64,000 nt of DNA from Leeuwenhoekiella aequorea (GTDB taxonomy: Bacteria > Bacteroidota > Bacteroidia > Flavobacteriales > Flavobacteriaceae): the NCBI RefSeq assembly GCF_004104375.1, contig NZ_QOVM01000002.1, positions 62,001-126,000 of the forward strand, read 5' to 3'. The notes under the pieces are model-generated. The model did no database searches. It was given only the letters and a program-made list of their open reading frames with translations, and was not told the DNA's origin. Both the position numbers and the translations under genes were made by a program. Positions 44,665 through 54,378 of the stretch are shown piece by piece. Position 1 is the first letter of the stretch. The number at the start of each line of letters is the position of its first letter.

Positions 44665-46611
44665 TTAAACTTCAAATTTCTTTAGTGTTTTGTTGATTTC
44701 GGTATTAACAACTTCTGCAAATTCTGCAACTGTCATCGTACCTAAATCCTCACCACCATGTTTACGTACAGAAACCGTACCATCATTAGCTTCTTTCTCA
44801 CCAATAATCAACATGAACGGTAATTTTTGCATTTCCGCTTCTCGAATCTTACGACCCATAGTTTCTCCGCGGTCATCTACCGTGGCGCGAATTTCGTGAT
44901 TTTCTAACAATTCTAAAACATTTTGAGCGTATTTCTCATAATTCTCACTGAGCGTTAAAACGATAGCTTGCTGCGGCATAAGCCAAAGTGGGAAATTACC
45001 TCCCGTATGTTCTAACAATATCGCCACAAAACGTTCCATACTGCCAAAAGGGGCACGGTGTATCATTACTGGGCGATGCTCTTCGTTGTCACTGCCTTTA
45101 TAGGTAAGTTCAAAGCGTTCTGGCAGATTATAATCTACCTGTATAGTCCCTAACTGCCAGCTACGACCTAACGCATCCTTAACCATAAAATCTAATTTAG
45201 GTCCGTAGAATGCAGCTTCGCCGGTTTCTATGACATAATTTAATCCTTTAGCTTTAGCGGCGTTTATGATTGCATTTTCAGCCTTAGCCCAGTTTTCATC
45301 AGAGCCTATGTATTTTTCTTTATTGTCAGGATCACGCAATGAAACTTGAGCTGTGAAGTTTTCAAAGCCTAATGATCCAAATACATAAAGTACTAGATCT
45401 ATAACTTTCATAAACTCGTCATCTAACTGATCTGGAGTACAAAATATATGAGCATCATCTTGAGTAAACCCGCGTACACGCGTTAAGCCGTGTAATTCAC
45501 CACTTTGCTCATAACGATATACAGTTCCAAATTCAGCAAAACGTTTTGGTAAATCTCTGTAACTCCATTGCACTGCATTATAAATCTCACAGTGATGTGG
45601 ACAGTTCATTGGTTTCAACAAAAACTCTTCTCCTTCGGCAGGAGTTGTAATGGGTTGAAAACTATCTGCACCATATTTTGCATAATGACCTGAGGTCACA
45701 TACAATTCTTTTTGACCTATATGTGGCGTAACTACCATTTCATAGCCTGCCTTTTTCTGTGCAGCCTTTAAAAAGTTTTCTAAGCGTTCACGCAAAGCGG
45801 CACCTTTAGGCAGCCATAATGGCAGGCCTTGACCTACTTTTTGAGAAAATGTAAATAATTGTAGTTCTTTACCTAGTTTTCTATGATCTCTCTTTTTTGC
45901 TTCTTCTAATAACTCCAGATATTCTTTTAAATCTTTCTGCTTCGGAAAAGAAATACCATAAACTCGAGTCAACTGCGGATTTTTCTCATCACCTCTCCAA
46001 TAAGCACCTGCGACACTCATTAATTTTACCGCTTTTACAAAACCGGTATTAGGTAAATGACCTCCTCTACATAAATCTGTAAAACTATCGTGATCACAGA
46101 AAGTAATCGTTCCGTCCTCAAGATTTTCTATTAATTCAACCTTATACGGATTGTCCTGTTTTTTGTATAATTCTAAAGCATCTGCTTTAGAGACGCTTCG
46201 CATAGAAAATTCGTGTTTTCCGCGTGCGATTTCAAGCATTTTATCTTCGATCTTTTTAAAATCGTGTTCTCCTAACGTACGTTCTCCAAGATCTACGTCA
46301 TAATAAAAACCTTTATCAATTGCAGGTCCTATAGTAAGTTTTACACCAGGATACAATTCTTCTAATGCCTGAGCAAGAATATGAGCAGAGGAGTGCCAGA
46401 AGGCTGTTTTTCCTTCATCATCATTCCACGTGTATAGAACAAGTGATCCATCTGTTGTTAATGGCGTCGTTGTTTCTACTGTTGTATTATTATATTTTGC
46501 TGAAATAACATTACGTGCAAGACCTGCACTTATGCTGTTTGCGACATCAAATGGTGTTGCGCCGCTTTCAAATTCTTTTACACTGCCGTCTGGCAAAGTA
46601 ACCTTGATCAT
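44665..46611 (-). CDS. thrS: Threonine-tRNA ligase
   Basis: 648 residues. N-terminal TGS domain ([17 protein letters not shown]), editing domain with [11 protein letters not shown] and the later CRGGH (about 175), then the class II catalytic core: zinc ligands in [10 protein letters not shown], motif 2 [30 protein letters not shown], motif 3 [18 protein letters not shown], and the anticodon-binding C-terminus. It charges tRNA-Thr. It is the first gene of the translation operon thrS-infC-rpmI-rplT. Upstream, TATATTTA (46629-46636, minus strand) is a near -7 match. Confidence 0.98.
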   Translation of the reverse strand: MIKVTLPDGSVKEFESGATPFDVANSISAGLARNVISAKYNNTTVETTTPLTTDGSLVLYTWNDDEGKTAFWHSSAHILAQALEELYPGVKLTIGPAIDKGFYYDVDLGERTLGEHDFKKIEDKMLEIARGKHEFSMRSVSKADALELYKKQDNPYKVELIENLEDGTITFCDHDSFTDLCRGGHLPNTGFVKAVKLMSVAGAYWRGDEKNPQLTRVYGISFPKQKDLKEYLELLEEAKKRDHRKLGKELQLFTFSQKVGQGLPLWLPKGAALRERLENFLKAAQKKAGYEMVVTPHIGQKELYVTSGHYAKYGADSFQPITTPAEGEEFLLKPMNCPHHCEIYNAVQWSYRDLPKRFAEFGTVYRYEQSGELHGLTRVRGFTQDDAHIFCTPDQLDDEFMKVIDLVLYVFGSLGFENFTAQVSLRDPDNKEKYIGSDENWAKAENAIINAAKAKGLNYVIETGEAAFYGPKLDFMVKDALGRSWQLGTIQVDYNLPERFELTYKGSDNEEHRPVMIHRAPFGSMERFVAILLEHTGGNFPLWLMPQQAIVLTLSENYEKYAQNVLELLENHEIRATVDDRGETMGRKIREAEMQKLPFMLIIGEKEANDGTVSVRKHGGEDLGTMTVAEFAEVVNTEINKTLKKFEV

Positions 46612-46693
46612 AGTTCAAATTTAAGCTGTAAATATAAGGGGTTTCACGACAATACTAAAAAAATCAAATTCAAAGTTTAGTATAACTTTCAAC

Positions 46694-48034
46694 TTACAAA
46701 ATTCCTCTTGCCTTTATCTCAAGATATTTATTTATTGTATTCACAGAAAGATCTTCAGGTCGCGTTAAAACAGCTTGTATTCCGTGATTTTCTAATTCTT
46801 TTACCATAAGTTTTTTATCATATTCCATTTTTTGTGCTATTGTTTTATGATAAATTTCTGGAGTGTTTGCAGCTTTTTTCTTGATAAGAGTATCGAGTTC
46901 TGTGTTTTCAAAAAAGATAACAACAAGTACGTGTTTTTTTGACAAGCCTTTTAAATAAGGTAGTTGTCGATGCAAACTGCTTATATGTTCAAAGTTTGTA
47001 TACAGAAGTAACAAACTTCTATGGGTAATTTTACGCTTGACTTCTGCATATAACCTTCCGAAGTCGCTATCTAAAAATTCTGTATTTATAGCATATAAGA
47101 TTTCTAGAATAATATTAAGATGTGTTTTTTTATTACTTGCAGCTAAATGATTTTGAATGCTGTTACTGAAAGTGATTAAACCAGTCTTATCATTTTTTTT
47201 AAGTGCAATATTACTGAAGGCTAACGTACTGTTTATAGCATAATCTAATAGTGTAAGGCCATTAAAAGGCATTTTCATTACCCGACTTGCATCTATTATA
47301 GAATAAACCGGTTGAGATTTTTCGTCCTGAAACTGATTAATCATTAAAGAACCTCGTTTTGCTGTAGCCTTCCAGTTTATTGTGCGCACATCATCACCAC
47401 TCACGTAATCCTTTATTTGCTCAAACTCCATTGTGTGACCTATTCTACGTATTTTCTTGAGTCCGAACTGTGTTAGTTTATTATCTATAGCTAAAAATGC
47501 ATATTTCTTCATTTGAATAAAGGAAGGATACACTTTTACGGTCTGTCCATTATTAAATGTATATCGGCGCTTAATGATTTGCAGTGGAGAATGTACGTAT
47601 ATATTGAGATTTCCAAAGTTATAAACTCCTCTGTCAACGGGTCGTAGTGCATAATTAATAGCTACGCGATCTTTTGATTCTATGGAACCTGATTTTAAAA
47701 AATCTCGTTTTTGAAATTGAATGGGGATTTCATCAATTATTTCGTAATAGATTTTAAAGCTGTATTTGTTTTGAATAAAAAGAGGAACTTCATTTAAATC
47801 ACTATTAGAGAACTTTTCGGGTAAATTTCTAGTAGCGGTTATTCCTTCAGCTGTTCTATAAAGTGTTACACAGTCAAATAAGATGATTAGTAATAAAAGC
47901 CATATCCCAATTAATGCAATTGGGAAAAATAGATGAACCCAATATGAAATTAAGAATAGAAGTATGAGTATAGCTACGGCATAGTAAACCCGTGTTCCTA
48001 AATATAAACTTTTTATAAATCTAATTATGCGCAC
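46694..48034 (-). CDS. DUF58 domain protein of the MoxR cluster
   Basis: 446 residues, starting at GTG (TAGTG overlap with the MoxR stop). Two membrane segments near the N-terminus (about 15-35 and 37-56) precede a beta domain and the DUF58 core (EFEQIKDYVSGDDVRTINWKATA, about 205-228) with a VWA-like C-terminal region including IIDASRVM. DUF58 proteins are encoded beside MoxR ATPases and are thought to be their substrates or partners. It is the last gene of a six-gene cluster. The ending LEIKARGIL has no special motif. Confidence 0.9.
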   Translation of the reverse strand: MRIIRFIKSLYLGTRVYYAVAILILLFLISYWVHLFFPIALIGIWLLLLIILFDCVTLYRTAEGITATRNLPEKFSNSDLNEVPLFIQNKYSFKIYYEIIDEIPIQFQKRDFLKSGSIESKDRVAINYALRPVDRGVYNFGNLNIYVHSPLQIIKRRYTFNNGQTVKVYPSFIQMKKYAFLAIDNKLTQFGLKKIRRIGHTMEFEQIKDYVSGDDVRTINWKATAKRGSLMINQFQDEKSQPVYSIIDASRVMKMPFNGLTLLDYAINSTLAFSNIALKKNDKTGLITFSNSIQNHLAASNKKTHLNIILEILYAINTEFLDSDFGRLYAEVKRKITHRSLLLLYTNFEHISSLHRQLPYLKGLSKKHVLVVIFFENTELDTLIKKKAANTPEIYHKTIAQKMEYDKKLMVKELENHGIQAVLTRPEDLSVNTINKYLEIKARGIL

Positions 48035-49077
48035 TAGCGGGGTACTTCTATAGATTGAACAAGCATATCTATTACATTTTCTGGTGTCATCCCTTCCATT
48101 TCTCGTTCTGGAGAGAGAATTACACGATGTCGAAGCACCGGTATAACTGTTCTTTTTACATCATCTGGTGTAACAAAATCACGTCCATTGATTGCAGCAA
48201 AAGCCTTTGAGGTGTTCATAATTGCTAGTGATGCACGTGGCGAACCTCCTAAATACAAATGAGGATGCGTTCTTGATTTGACAGTGATCGCGGCGATGTA
48301 GTTTAATATCTTTTCTTCAATACATATTTGATGAATTTGACTGCGGTATTCTGCCAACTGGTCTGGAGTTAGGACAGGTGTAATTGAAGCTTCTTGGCTT
48401 ATAGTTCGTTCATTGTGGCTTTTTAGAATGGCAATCTCATCGGTAAGGTCTGGGTAACCCACTTTAATTTTAAATAAAAATCGGTCTAATTGTGCTTCAG
48501 GTAATGCATAAGTTCCTTCCTGCTCAATAGGATTCTGAGTTGCTAAAACCATAAATGGCTTGTCTAATTTGTATTGATGACCATCTATGGTTATTTGACG
48601 TTCTTCCATTACTTCAAAAAGGGCTGCCTGCGTTTTTGCAGGTGCTCTGTTTATCTCATCGATAAGTACAATATTTGAAAATATAGGCCCGTGTTTAAAT
48701 TCAAAATTACTTGTACTCATATTTAATACCGATGTTCCTAATACATCACTCGGCATAAGATCTGGGGTAAACTGTATTCGACTAAATGCTGTACTTAATG
48801 TTTTTGCAAATAGTTTTGCGGTTACCGTTTTTGCGATACCGGGAACTCCTTCTATCAATACATGTCCTTCAGATAAAAGTGCAACTATTAATAACTCAAT
48901 AAACTCGTGTTGACCCACGATTACTTTAGCTAATTCTGATTTAAGTTGGTCTACGGCACTACGAAGTCCCTCTAAGGGAATTCGGTTTACAAAATCCATA
49001 TTCTCTGAACTTTCAGTAGCAGAAGTAGATTGTAACTCCTTGTTTGTATTTTCAGAATTATTAATTGATTCGTCCAT
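48034..49077 (-). CDS. MoxR-family AAA+ ATPase of the membrane cluster
   Basis: 347 residues from ATG 49077; an in-frame ATG at 49104 would add nine residues and more overlap with the preceding gene. After a polar N-terminus come Walker A GVPGIAKT, Walker B VLIDEINR, LATQNPIEQEGTYALPEAQLDRFLFKI, and the arginine finger region SPRASL. MoxR ATPases cooperate with DUF58 and other proteins. The start overlaps the DUF4350 gene by 17 bp and the stop overlaps the DUF58 GTG by one base, so the cluster is translationally coupled. Confidence 0.94.
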   Translation of the reverse strand: MDESINNSENTNKELQSTSATESSENMDFVNRIPLEGLRSAVDQLKSELAKVIVGQHEFIELLIVALLSEGHVLIEGVPGIAKTVTAKLFAKTLSTAFSRIQFTPDLMPSDVLGTSVLNMSTSNFEFKHGPIFSNIVLIDEINRAPAKTQAALFEVMEERQITIDGHQYKLDKPFMVLATQNPIEQEGTYALPEAQLDRFLFKIKVGYPDLTDEIAILKSHNERTISQEASITPVLTPDQLAEYRSQIHQICIEEKILNYIAAITVKSRTHPHLYLGGSPRASLAIMNTSKAFAAINGRDFVTPDDVKRTVIPVLRHRVILSPEREMEGMTPENVIDMLVQSIEVPR

Positions 49078-50290
49078 CTTGATGGTATTTTTTAAAGTTT
49101 TCAATGTAAGAGTTTAACTGTATCAATTCATCTTCAGTAATTACAGCTTTTGGCTTCAGTGTGTTGATAAAGTCTATTGTATTTTTAATTTCCAATACCG
49201 AAATATTGCTTTTAGCAGCAAGTTTTTCGATGAAATCTTGATCTTTTTTATCTGTTGCCAAAATAAAGGTAGACCTTATATATTCCATAAAGTGGTTAAT
49301 CTGGTGAATTGCAATCTGTCTATTATCCTTTTTATCTAAATACATTCCTGCAATAGTTCTCGTATAATCTAGAGTTTGATTTGGCAACGGCTTGATTATT
49401 TCTATACTGCGCTGTTTTCGCTTACCCTCAAACAAAACCCAGATAACTGTCGTAAGCAATAGGGTATACCAAGCCCATTTTAAATACTTGTTGTTTAAAA
49501 TTATATACAAGGGAGATTCTGCTACAGCCTTACTATTTTTATAATTATGATCTAAATAAATTTTACCATTAGCAGGTAGATAGGTGAGAGCCCCAGCCGT
49601 ATATCTGGCATTTCCTTCTTTTAGCATAAATGCATTTGTAAACCCTTCAGCAAATGTGTTTATTATGATGGTCCCTTTTTTAAATGGTGTTGCAATAAAA
49701 TTAATTTTAGGCTCTTTGATTTGCGTAGAATCTTCATCTTTCATAAGATCAAATACCCCTAAAACAGTGGTTTTTAAGGTGTCGATCTCATCAAAATAAG
49801 TGGTGCTAACATCTTTATCTAGTAAATAGGGTGATCTACTTTTTAATTGTGGATTACTCAGATTAACCAGAGGTCGTTTCTTGATTAATTTTGTAGTACT
49901 GTAATAAGCAGTACTTAAGTTAAGAGTGTCCAGAAGTGTTTTGCTTACCGTATTTGCAGCGATAAATAAAGTATTACCACTTGCAACCCATTCAAGAAGT
50001 TTTTGCGCTTCTGCTTCATCATTATAGACTGAACTATTGAGAAAAAAATAAGTTCCCATTTTTGTACTATCTATAAACTCAAAGGGTGGAATATTAACTT
50101 CTTCAAGTCTGTCCTTATCGACAATAGAACTGAGCTGATCGTAAAAAATATAAGTTCCAAAAGGAATTTTATCGATTTTACCATAACTCGGAAACCAATT
50201 TACAGGTTCAGGTTTTGTGGCTTCTGCAGCAATTAAAAGAGTGACAGCGAGAATAAGTATACCCGCTAAAATTTTATAACGTAGTGTCAT
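49061..50290 (-). CDS. DUF4350 domain membrane protein
   Basis: 409 residues. An N-terminal membrane segment (about 5-22, ILAGILILAVTLLIAA), then a periplasmic GATase-like domain with IPFGTYIFYDQLSSIVD and WVASGNTLFIAAN, and a second membrane segment at about 275-292 (YTLLLTTVIWVLFEG), followed by a cytoplasmic helical tail. This is the DUF4350 layout. It overlaps the DUF4129 gene by 4 bp (ATGA). In Bacteroidota it always accompanies MoxR/DUF58/DUF4129 genes as far as I recall. The mechanism is unknown. Confidence 0.88.
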   Translation of the reverse strand: MTLRYKILAGILILAVTLLIAAEATKPEPVNWFPSYGKIDKIPFGTYIFYDQLSSIVDKDRLEEVNIPPFEFIDSTKMGTYFFLNSSVYNDEAEAQKLLEWVASGNTLFIAANTVSKTLLDTLNLSTAYYSTTKLIKKRPLVNLSNPQLKSRSPYLLDKDVSTTYFDEIDTLKTTVLGVFDLMKDEDSTQIKEPKINFIATPFKKGTIIINTFAEGFTNAFMLKEGNARYTAGALTYLPANGKIYLDHNYKNSKAVAESPLYIILNNKYLKWAWYTLLLTTVIWVLFEGKRKQRSIEIIKPLPNQTLDYTRTIAGMYLDKKDNRQIAIHQINHFMEYIRSTFILATDKKDQDFIEKLAAKSNISVLEIKNTIDFINTLKPKAVITEDELIQLNSYIENFKKYHQDGRIN

Positions 50291-51036
50291 AGGGTAGCGG
50301 TTAATTTTATAAACTCTTTTTCGGCTTTATAAAATGCAGACTCAGTTACTTCAAAGTTTCCATACCATATGAAATCATAAATACGCGTAAGTTTTGAAAA
50401 TTCACTGCGCAGTTCTGGATTTTTGATTTCGTAGATATAGTCGGCATTTGTCTTTTGTACTTGCCAATCGATTAGTTCTTTTTTTGCAAGTTTTTGAAGA
50501 AGTAGCAGGTAATAATATCTAACCGCTAATTGATAATTTTTTTGAGTTAGCGCATCATTTATCAGTTCCTGTATATTTTGACTCTCGATAATCTGTTGCT
50601 CGTCGGTTACTAATACAGTATTAAGATCTTTCCTTTTAAGAGGGGATCCACCTATATCCACTTTTATGAACAGCCATATTAAAAATGCCACAACGCCTGC
50701 AATTAAAAGATAGGGTAGTGCACGTACGAGAAATCCTAAAATTCCGGTAGCCTCTTCTCCTTGTAAAATCCATTTTATTAACGATTCCCATAAATCATCA
50801 AGCCAGGTTTTAAAGCGATTCCACAGATTATCTGGCGGAATTAACTCTTCATAATTAAATGCTTCTCTTGATCTGTAATCTTTAAGAATTTCACTGTCAA
50901 ATTCCTGAATATCCACCCTGCGCTCGTCGTATTGAATACTTTTATCAGGTTGTACAGAGTCTTGAACTTCAGCTTTTATACTAAAATTAAATACACTAAG
51001 AAATAGAAATAATATGTAGTAAAATGGATAGTGCAT
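50287..51036 (-). CDS. DUF4129 domain membrane protein
   Basis: 249 residues. A signal-like N-terminus (MHYPFYYILFLFLSVFNFSIKAE), a central membrane segment (about 103-125, LVRALPYLLIAGVVAFLIWLF), and a C-terminal DUF4129 helical domain (about 148-249) with INDALTQKNYQLAVRYYYLLLLQKLAKK and IYDFIWYGNFEV. Overlaps its neighbours by 4 bp downstream and 1 bp upstream (TAATG). Part of the MoxR cluster, with the DUF4129 domain in the cytoplasm. Confidence 0.88.
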   Translation of the reverse strand: MHYPFYYILFLFLSVFNFSIKAEVQDSVQPDKSIQYDERRVDIQEFDSEILKDYRSREAFNYEELIPPDNLWNRFKTWLDDLWESLIKWILQGEEATGILGFLVRALPYLLIAGVVAFLIWLFIKVDIGGSPLKRKDLNTVLVTDEQQIIESQNIQELINDALTQKNYQLAVRYYYLLLLQKLAKKELIDWQVQKTNADYIYEIKNPELRSEFSKLTRIYDFIWYGNFEVTESAFYKAEKEFIKLTATL

Positions 51037-51893
51037 TAAATATCAGATCCTATACTATCTATAGTTTCAAAAGTTCCTGTTTGGTTAATTTTTTCGTTTA
51101 AGTTGAAGTATATTAACGCAATGGCGATAGCAAATATCCCGGCTAAAATATACTGAATTGCGGTTGTAGCTACATTTAGACTAATATAAACCCAATCAAA
51201 AACCCCAGAAAGATTTGCCGGTGAAAGTTGTTCCGTTGAAGAAAATGCTTTTACTAATGAGTAAATAATTAACGGAAGAGAAAATACCACATTCGCTACG
51301 TAAAGCAAGAGCCCTACTACCAGAATTGTGGCAAACGTCATCCACCATTCCCCTTTAACAAGACTAAAACTATAAGCAATAGCGTCAATCACAGATTTAT
51401 TTTTAAACACTATAACAGCAAAGGATAATGATAATGGGACAGAGATGTAAACTCCTGGAAGAATACACATCATAAAACCTATTAAGAGCATTAAACCAGA
51501 GAGAAAAGACAAACCTGTTAATCTACCAAGATCTGCGCGCACTTGTTGTTTCAGTAATGTCTGATCTACAATTCCTTCATTTTCGATATAAAGTTTGATA
51601 TAATTTAAAATGGTTCCATAAAGAACTCCATAATAAAAAAACAGAGCGATCACTAAGCCAATAAGGGAAATAAATACTCCCGAAGCATTAAAGGAGCCTT
51701 CTAAGATGTTTGTGAAATCTGTAGCAACGCTGGTGTAATAAGCAGAAAACACAATTAGAATAACAAAAGGTACTGCCGCATTCTGAAGGAGCGCTTTAAA
51801 TAGAGGTTTATATTCTAGGCGCAAAAATTTAAAGGTATCAGATAGGACATCTCCAAGTTCTCGCTGTCTTTTAAATTGTATTAGTTCTTTCAT
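51036..51893 (-). CDS. Polytopic membrane protein of the MoxR cluster
   Basis: 285 residues. Short cytoplasmic N-terminus (KRQRELGDVLSDTFKFLRLEYK), then about six hydrophobic segments (about 35-55, 78-105, 125-155, 158-175, 185-215, 232-262). It resembles the membrane domain of glycerophosphoryl diester phosphodiesterase-type proteins (RELGDVLSDTFKFLR start), found beside SpoIIM/DUF4129 genes. It overlaps SpoIIM by 4 bp. No catalytic residues are evident. Confidence 0.8.
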   Translation of the reverse strand: MKELIQFKRQRELGDVLSDTFKFLRLEYKPLFKALLQNAAVPFVILIVFSAYYTSVATDFTNILEGSFNASGVFISLIGLVIALFFYYGVLYGTILNYIKLYIENEGIVDQTLLKQQVRADLGRLTGLSFLSGLMLLIGFMMCILPGVYISVPLSLSFAVIVFKNKSVIDAIAYSFSLVKGEWWMTFATILVVGLLLYVANVVFSLPLIIYSLVKAFSSTEQLSPANLSGVFDWVYISLNVATTAIQYILAGIFAIAIALIYFNLNEKINQTGTFETIDSIGSDI

Positions 51894-52861
51894 TTTTTTA
51901 GTTGGCGTTGTTTTTTGTTAACGATATGAGGATATAGGACGTAGTAAAACAATATTAGTAACAAGGAAATGCTAATAATTAAAATAGCTAACCAGTCTGG
52001 CATTTCAGTATGGCGTGTTACAAAACCTTCTAGAAATCCAGCTATTATAAAAAAAGGAATAGTACTAACGACAATTTTTAAACCATCTTTCATACTGTGT
52101 TTAAAAGATGCTAAGCGCGTATACGTACCAGGAAATAATATTCCAGAACCTAAAACTAAACCTGCTGCTCCTGCAATTATTATAACAGAAATTTCAATAG
52201 TACCGTGTATCCATATAGTGCGTACAGACTCCCAAAGCACGCCTTTATCATAGAAGAAATACTGAAAAGAACCCAGCATAACACCGTTTTTCATCATTAT
52301 AAAGAGTGAGCCTACGCAGAATAAAATTCCGTAGATAAATGCCATTAAAGCGACTTTAATATTATTTATGGTGATCCCTAAGAACATTTCTGTTTCATTC
52401 ATTTCTTTATAAACCCGCATAGGATCATTATTAGCGATATTTTTTAATGTCATATTTACATATCCATCGCCTAAAATACTGCGTACATAAGCGCCATCTG
52501 TAGCGGCACTATAAGCGCCTATTATTGCAAAAAGTAAAAATGTCAAAAATGAAAGAAGTAGATGTCTTTGATAACCAAACATTAATTTTGGAAATTCATT
52601 AGTGAAAAATGAAATAAATCTGTTGCTTGATTCTCTCTTATTTTTATAAATTTTTTGATGAGATTGTGAAGCTAAGTAATTGAGGTAGCTGGTGGTTTTG
52701 CTTTCTGGATAAAATGTTCGGGAATAGCTTAAGTTATCGGTAACTTCTAAATACAGAGCAGATAATTCATCTGGAGATAAATCACTTTGATTACCTACCA
52801 TTACATTTTCAAATCTTAACCATTTATCCTTATTTTGCTTCACAAAAGCTGCTTCGCGCAT
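51890..52861 (-). CDS. SpoIIM-family (stage II sporulation protein M) membrane protein
   Basis: 323 residues. A soluble helical N-terminal part (1-95, MREAAFVKQNKDKWLRFE) is followed by five or so membrane segments (about 103-122, 170-190, 215-245, 265-285, 292-312). The IWIHGTIEISVIIIAGAAGLVLG segment is the SpoIIM hallmark. First gene of the cluster spoIIM - polytopic - DUF4129 - DUF4350 - moxR - DUF58. The organism does not need to sporulate: the family is widespread. Divergent from the RDD gene by 151 bp. Confidence 0.88.
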   Translation of the reverse strand: MREAAFVKQNKDKWLRFENVMVGNQSDLSPDELSALYLEVTDNLSYSRTFYPESKTTSYLNYLASQSHQKIYKNKRESSNRFISFFTNEFPKLMFGYQRHLLLSFLTFLLFAIIGAYSAATDGAYVRSILGDGYVNMTLKNIANNDPMRVYKEMNETEMFLGITINNIKVALMAFIYGILFCVGSLFIMMKNGVMLGSFQYFFYDKGVLWESVRTIWIHGTIEISVIIIAGAAGLVLGSGILFPGTYTRLASFKHSMKDGLKIVVSTIPFFIIAGFLEGFVTRHTEMPDWLAILIISISLLLILFYYVLYPHIVNKKQRQLKK

Positions 52862-53012
52862 AAAACGGGTATTAGAAGAATCAATTTTGATTAAATTTCC
52901 TGAAAACTAGTTTAAATAATTATAAAATCAGGGTAAAGCCTGTAGCAATTCAAATTTGTTATTTAAAGAATAGATTTCTCAAAATTAACAAGGAAGGTAA
53001 AGAAAAGAATTA

Positions 53013-53735
53013 ATGGATAATTTTCAAATTGAAACTGCTCAAAATGTGAGCATAAATCAAAATGTAGCAGGAATAGGTGACCGTATTCTGGCGTACATTA
53101 TAGACTTCTTTATTTTAGTTGCCTATTTTTTAATTACAGTTTTTTCTCTGGCTGCTTTCGGAATTGAAAGCAATTCACTCGCTTCTGCCAGTATATTCTT
53201 TATGGTTATAGGAATACCTGCTTTTCTTTATTTCCTCTTTATGGAAACTTTTTGGAATGGTCGCACATTGGGTAAAGCAGCTTTAAATCTAAGAGTCGTA
53301 AAAATTGATGGTTCTAAGCCGGGATTTGGAAGCTTTTTTGTACGATGGATTATGCGTACTATAGATATATCTCTTACCAGTGGAGGTATTGCTGTATTTA
53401 CCATTTTACTTAATGGGAAAGGACAACGCTTAGGTGATATTGCAGCCGGCACTACGGTTATTAGTGAGCGCAAAAAAGTAAATTTAAGACAGACATTGCT
53501 AGAAGAAATACCTGAGGATTACGTGCCAAAATATCCACAGGTTACTGTATTTAATGATGCAGATATTCAGAAGGTAAAAACTATCTATAGTCAGTCGAGA
53601 TATAATGGCAAACACAACGTTATTGTAAAACTAAGTGATAAACTTGCGCGCACCATGCAAATCACACCAGACGAGAAACCCATTCAATTTATAGATCGGG
53701 TATTAAAAGATTATAATTATTATACACAACTGTAA
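53013..53735 (+). CDS. RDD-family membrane protein
   Basis: 240 residues. The RDD domain (about 15-148) has GIGDRILAYIIDFFILVAYF as the first hydrophobic unit, a second segment at about 55-80 and the WNGRTLGKAALNLRVVKIDG core, then FVRWIMRTIDI. A soluble C-terminal tail follows (about 150-240). RDD genes often accompany SpoIIM/MoxR clusters, and this one is divergent from that operon. Its stop overlaps the next start (TAATG). Confidence 0.9.
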   Translation: MDNFQIETAQNVSINQNVAGIGDRILAYIIDFFILVAYFLITVFSLAAFGIESNSLASASIFFMVIGIPAFLYFLFMETFWNGRTLGKAALNLRVVKIDGSKPGFGSFFVRWIMRTIDISLTSGGIAVFTILLNGKGQRLGDIAAGTTVISERKKVNLRQTLLEEIPEDYVPKYPQVTVFNDADIQKVKTIYSQSRYNGKHNVIVKLSDKLARTMQITPDEKPIQFIDRVLKDYNYYTQL

Positions 53736-54361
53736 TGGAAAGTCTGGCAGCAGATATTATTGATATTTTAGGGACTATTTCATTTGCAATTTCTGGAGTG
53801 ATAACGGCGACAAAAAAACGAATGGACATTTTTGGAATCCTTATTATTGCAACAGTAACCTCTGTGGGTGGCGGTACTTTACGTGATTTACTAATAGGTA
53901 AATCACCGGTAACCTGGATTTTAAATACCTCATTTGTTTATTTAATTTTTATAGCAACCGTAGTGGCTATTATTTTTAGAAAGCAACTACGCTATGTGCG
54001 TAAATCCCTCTTCCTTTTTGATACCATAGGTATAGCTCTCTATACAATTACCGGAGTGCAAATGGGTTTGCTCATAGGTTTAGCACCAGTTATTTGTATA
54101 GCTCTAGGAACAATTACGGCTTGTTTTGGAGGCGTTTTAAGAGATATTTTATGCACAGAAATTCCGGTGATATTTAGAAAGGAGATCTATGCAAGTGCAT
54201 GCATTGTGGGAGGTGGAATGTTTGTTTTACTCGATCATTTTGGTGTGAATACTGTAATTAATTCGGTAATATCTGGCTCTTTAGTAATTGTAGTGCGCAC
54301 ATTAGCGGTTATCTTTAAACTACAATTACCTTCTATCTATAAAAAGGAGGAGCTGGTGTAA
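53735..54361 (+). CDS. TRIC-type/UPF0126 cation channel family membrane protein
   Basis: 208 residues with about seven hydrophobic segments in two repeats, each with a glycine-rich GGG(T/V)LRD motif: SVGGGTLRDLLIG and FGGVLRDIL. This is the UPF0126/YicG family, whose structures match trimeric intracellular cation channels. Translationally coupled to the RDD gene (1-base overlap). Role probably potassium or other cation leak; not tested here. Confidence 0.9.
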   Translation: MESLAADIIDILGTISFAISGVITATKKRMDIFGILIIATVTSVGGGTLRDLLIGKSPVTWILNTSFVYLIFIATVVAIIFRKQLRYVRKSLFLFDTIGIALYTITGVQMGLLIGLAPVICIALGTITACFGGVLRDILCTEIPVIFRKEIYASACIVGGGMFVLLDHFGVNTVINSVISGSLVIVVRTLAVIFKLQLPSIYKKEELV

Positions 54362-54378
54362 ATTTAAAAGTCATTTTT

